Assembly (NCBI RefSeq): GCF_019915265.1 | Contig: NZ_CP082780.1 | Location: 620,001-684,000 of the forward strand | Source of the DNA: Bacillus aquiflavi | GTDB lineage: Bacteria; Bacillota; Bacilli; Bacillales; Cytobacillaceae | Reading direction: 5' to 3' | DNA: 64,000 nucleotides | Program-made: the position numbers and the translations under genes | The notes under the pieces: generated by a model | The model's database searches: none | Told to the model about the DNA's origin: nothing | What the model saw: the letters and a program-made list of their open reading frames with translations, nothing else | Shown: piece by piece, positions 63,838-64,000 of the stretch | Numbering within the stretch: position 1 is the first letter of the stretch | How the letters are laid out: each line of letters starts with the position of its first letter

Positions 63838-63934
63838 TTTAGACTGGTGAAAAACGCTCATATGCATCGTTATTTTCGCTTCGTTTGCCTCGTTGTTTGG
63901 TGCCTGAACTAACAAGCGTTTTCAATCGGTCTGA
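63838..63934 (+). repeat. Dispersed TTTAGACTG element, copy 10
   Basis: Runs from TTTAGACTGGTGAAAAACGC to CGTTTTCAATCGGTCTGAA, 97 bp, with part of the middle deleted. Directly before it AAGGG and CCCTT form a short stem (63811-63837), so again the element begins at a hairpin foot, here after liaR. Confidence 0.75.
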
Positions 63935-64000
63935 AGGAATTTGTTTTAAGGAGTAGCAAAGTTAACTAGCCTTTGCTTCTTGAGGTAGAAAAACACCTGC
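63935..64000. other. Right edge of window
   Basis: After the element only 66 bases remain. AAGGAGTAGCAAAG and CTTTGCTTCTT are partly complementary and may be a terminator stem of a gene beyond the edge. Nothing more can be said. Confidence 0.3.

Overview
The window comes from a low-GC, endospore-forming member of the Bacillaceae. Evidence for this is AGGAGG-type ribosome binding sites, frequent TTG/GTG starts, spore genes (an alpha/beta-type SASP, YheC/YheD-type proteins, YhaL, two YjcZ-type peptides), and long stretches with the gene order of the Bacillus subtilis yhe-yha-ecs region. Gene content and inserted genes differ enough from B. subtilis that it is not that species. No rRNA operon, prophage, CRISPR array or intact insertion sequence is visible.

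Layout. 1-3.5 kb: start of a CNNM/CorC-type membrane protein, a MerR regulator, and a cadmium/zinc resistance pair (cadC-cadA). 3.6-10 kb: orphan histidine kinase, thiamine transporter thiT behind a TPP riboswitch, a class A penicillin-binding protein, an MFS transporter, and a scrambled transposase remnant. 10.5-14 kb: a SigY-type ECF sigma operon with small membrane regulators, a YbjQ-family protein, a 28-residue membrane peptide and fumarase fumC. 14-18 kb: a SASP gene preceded by a tRNA-like sequence, a zinc-ribbon protein, msmX-yxkF and a CstR-type persulfide sensor. 18-26 kb: a four-gene ATP-grasp (YheC/YheD) operon with yheE, then yheB, yheA and yhaX. 26-32 kb: hemZ, an acyl-CoA synthetase, heme O synthase and yhaR. 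32.5-38.2 kb: an appDFABC oligopeptide permease operon. 38.4-47.8 kb: yhaQ-yhaP ABC exporter, yhaO-yhaN (SbcCD-like nuclease pair), an MFS pump, yhaM and yhaL. 47.9-54.3 kb: prsA, small sporulation peptides, hpr/scoC, yhaH, trpP, serC and hit. 54.4-58.3 kb: a triplicated repeat array, then ecsABC. 58.3-63.8 kb: yhaA, a large transporter, and the liaFSR cell-envelope stress system.

Three themes stand out. First, four large conserved genes (cadA, appA, yhaO, yhaN) each carry one in-frame stop codon in otherwise intact coding sequence; all three stop codons are represented, so this is not codon reassignment. yhaO and yhaN work together, so that system is hit twice. Second, a family of about 130-bp inverted-repeat elements (left end TTTAGACTGTTGA, right end TCAGTCTAAA) occurs about ten times; its plus-strand copies begin directly at the 3' foot of a hairpin, as if they had inserted into transcription terminators. 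Third, the leader of the SASP gene holds a 72-nt tRNA-like sequence with a perfect 7-bp acceptor stem, a 5-bp T stem and an encoded CCA, downstream of a plausible forespore (sigma-G type) promoter.

Regulatory sites that can be read directly include a CadC operator, a TPP riboswitch with its terminator, an ECF-type promoter for sigY, a TRAP-binding (G/U)AG series over the trpP ribosome binding site, and a sigma-K-like promoter before the YheC/YheD operon. Several open reading frames are longer upstream than the real genes; starts given here follow ribosome binding sites and family alignments from memory, not a database search.
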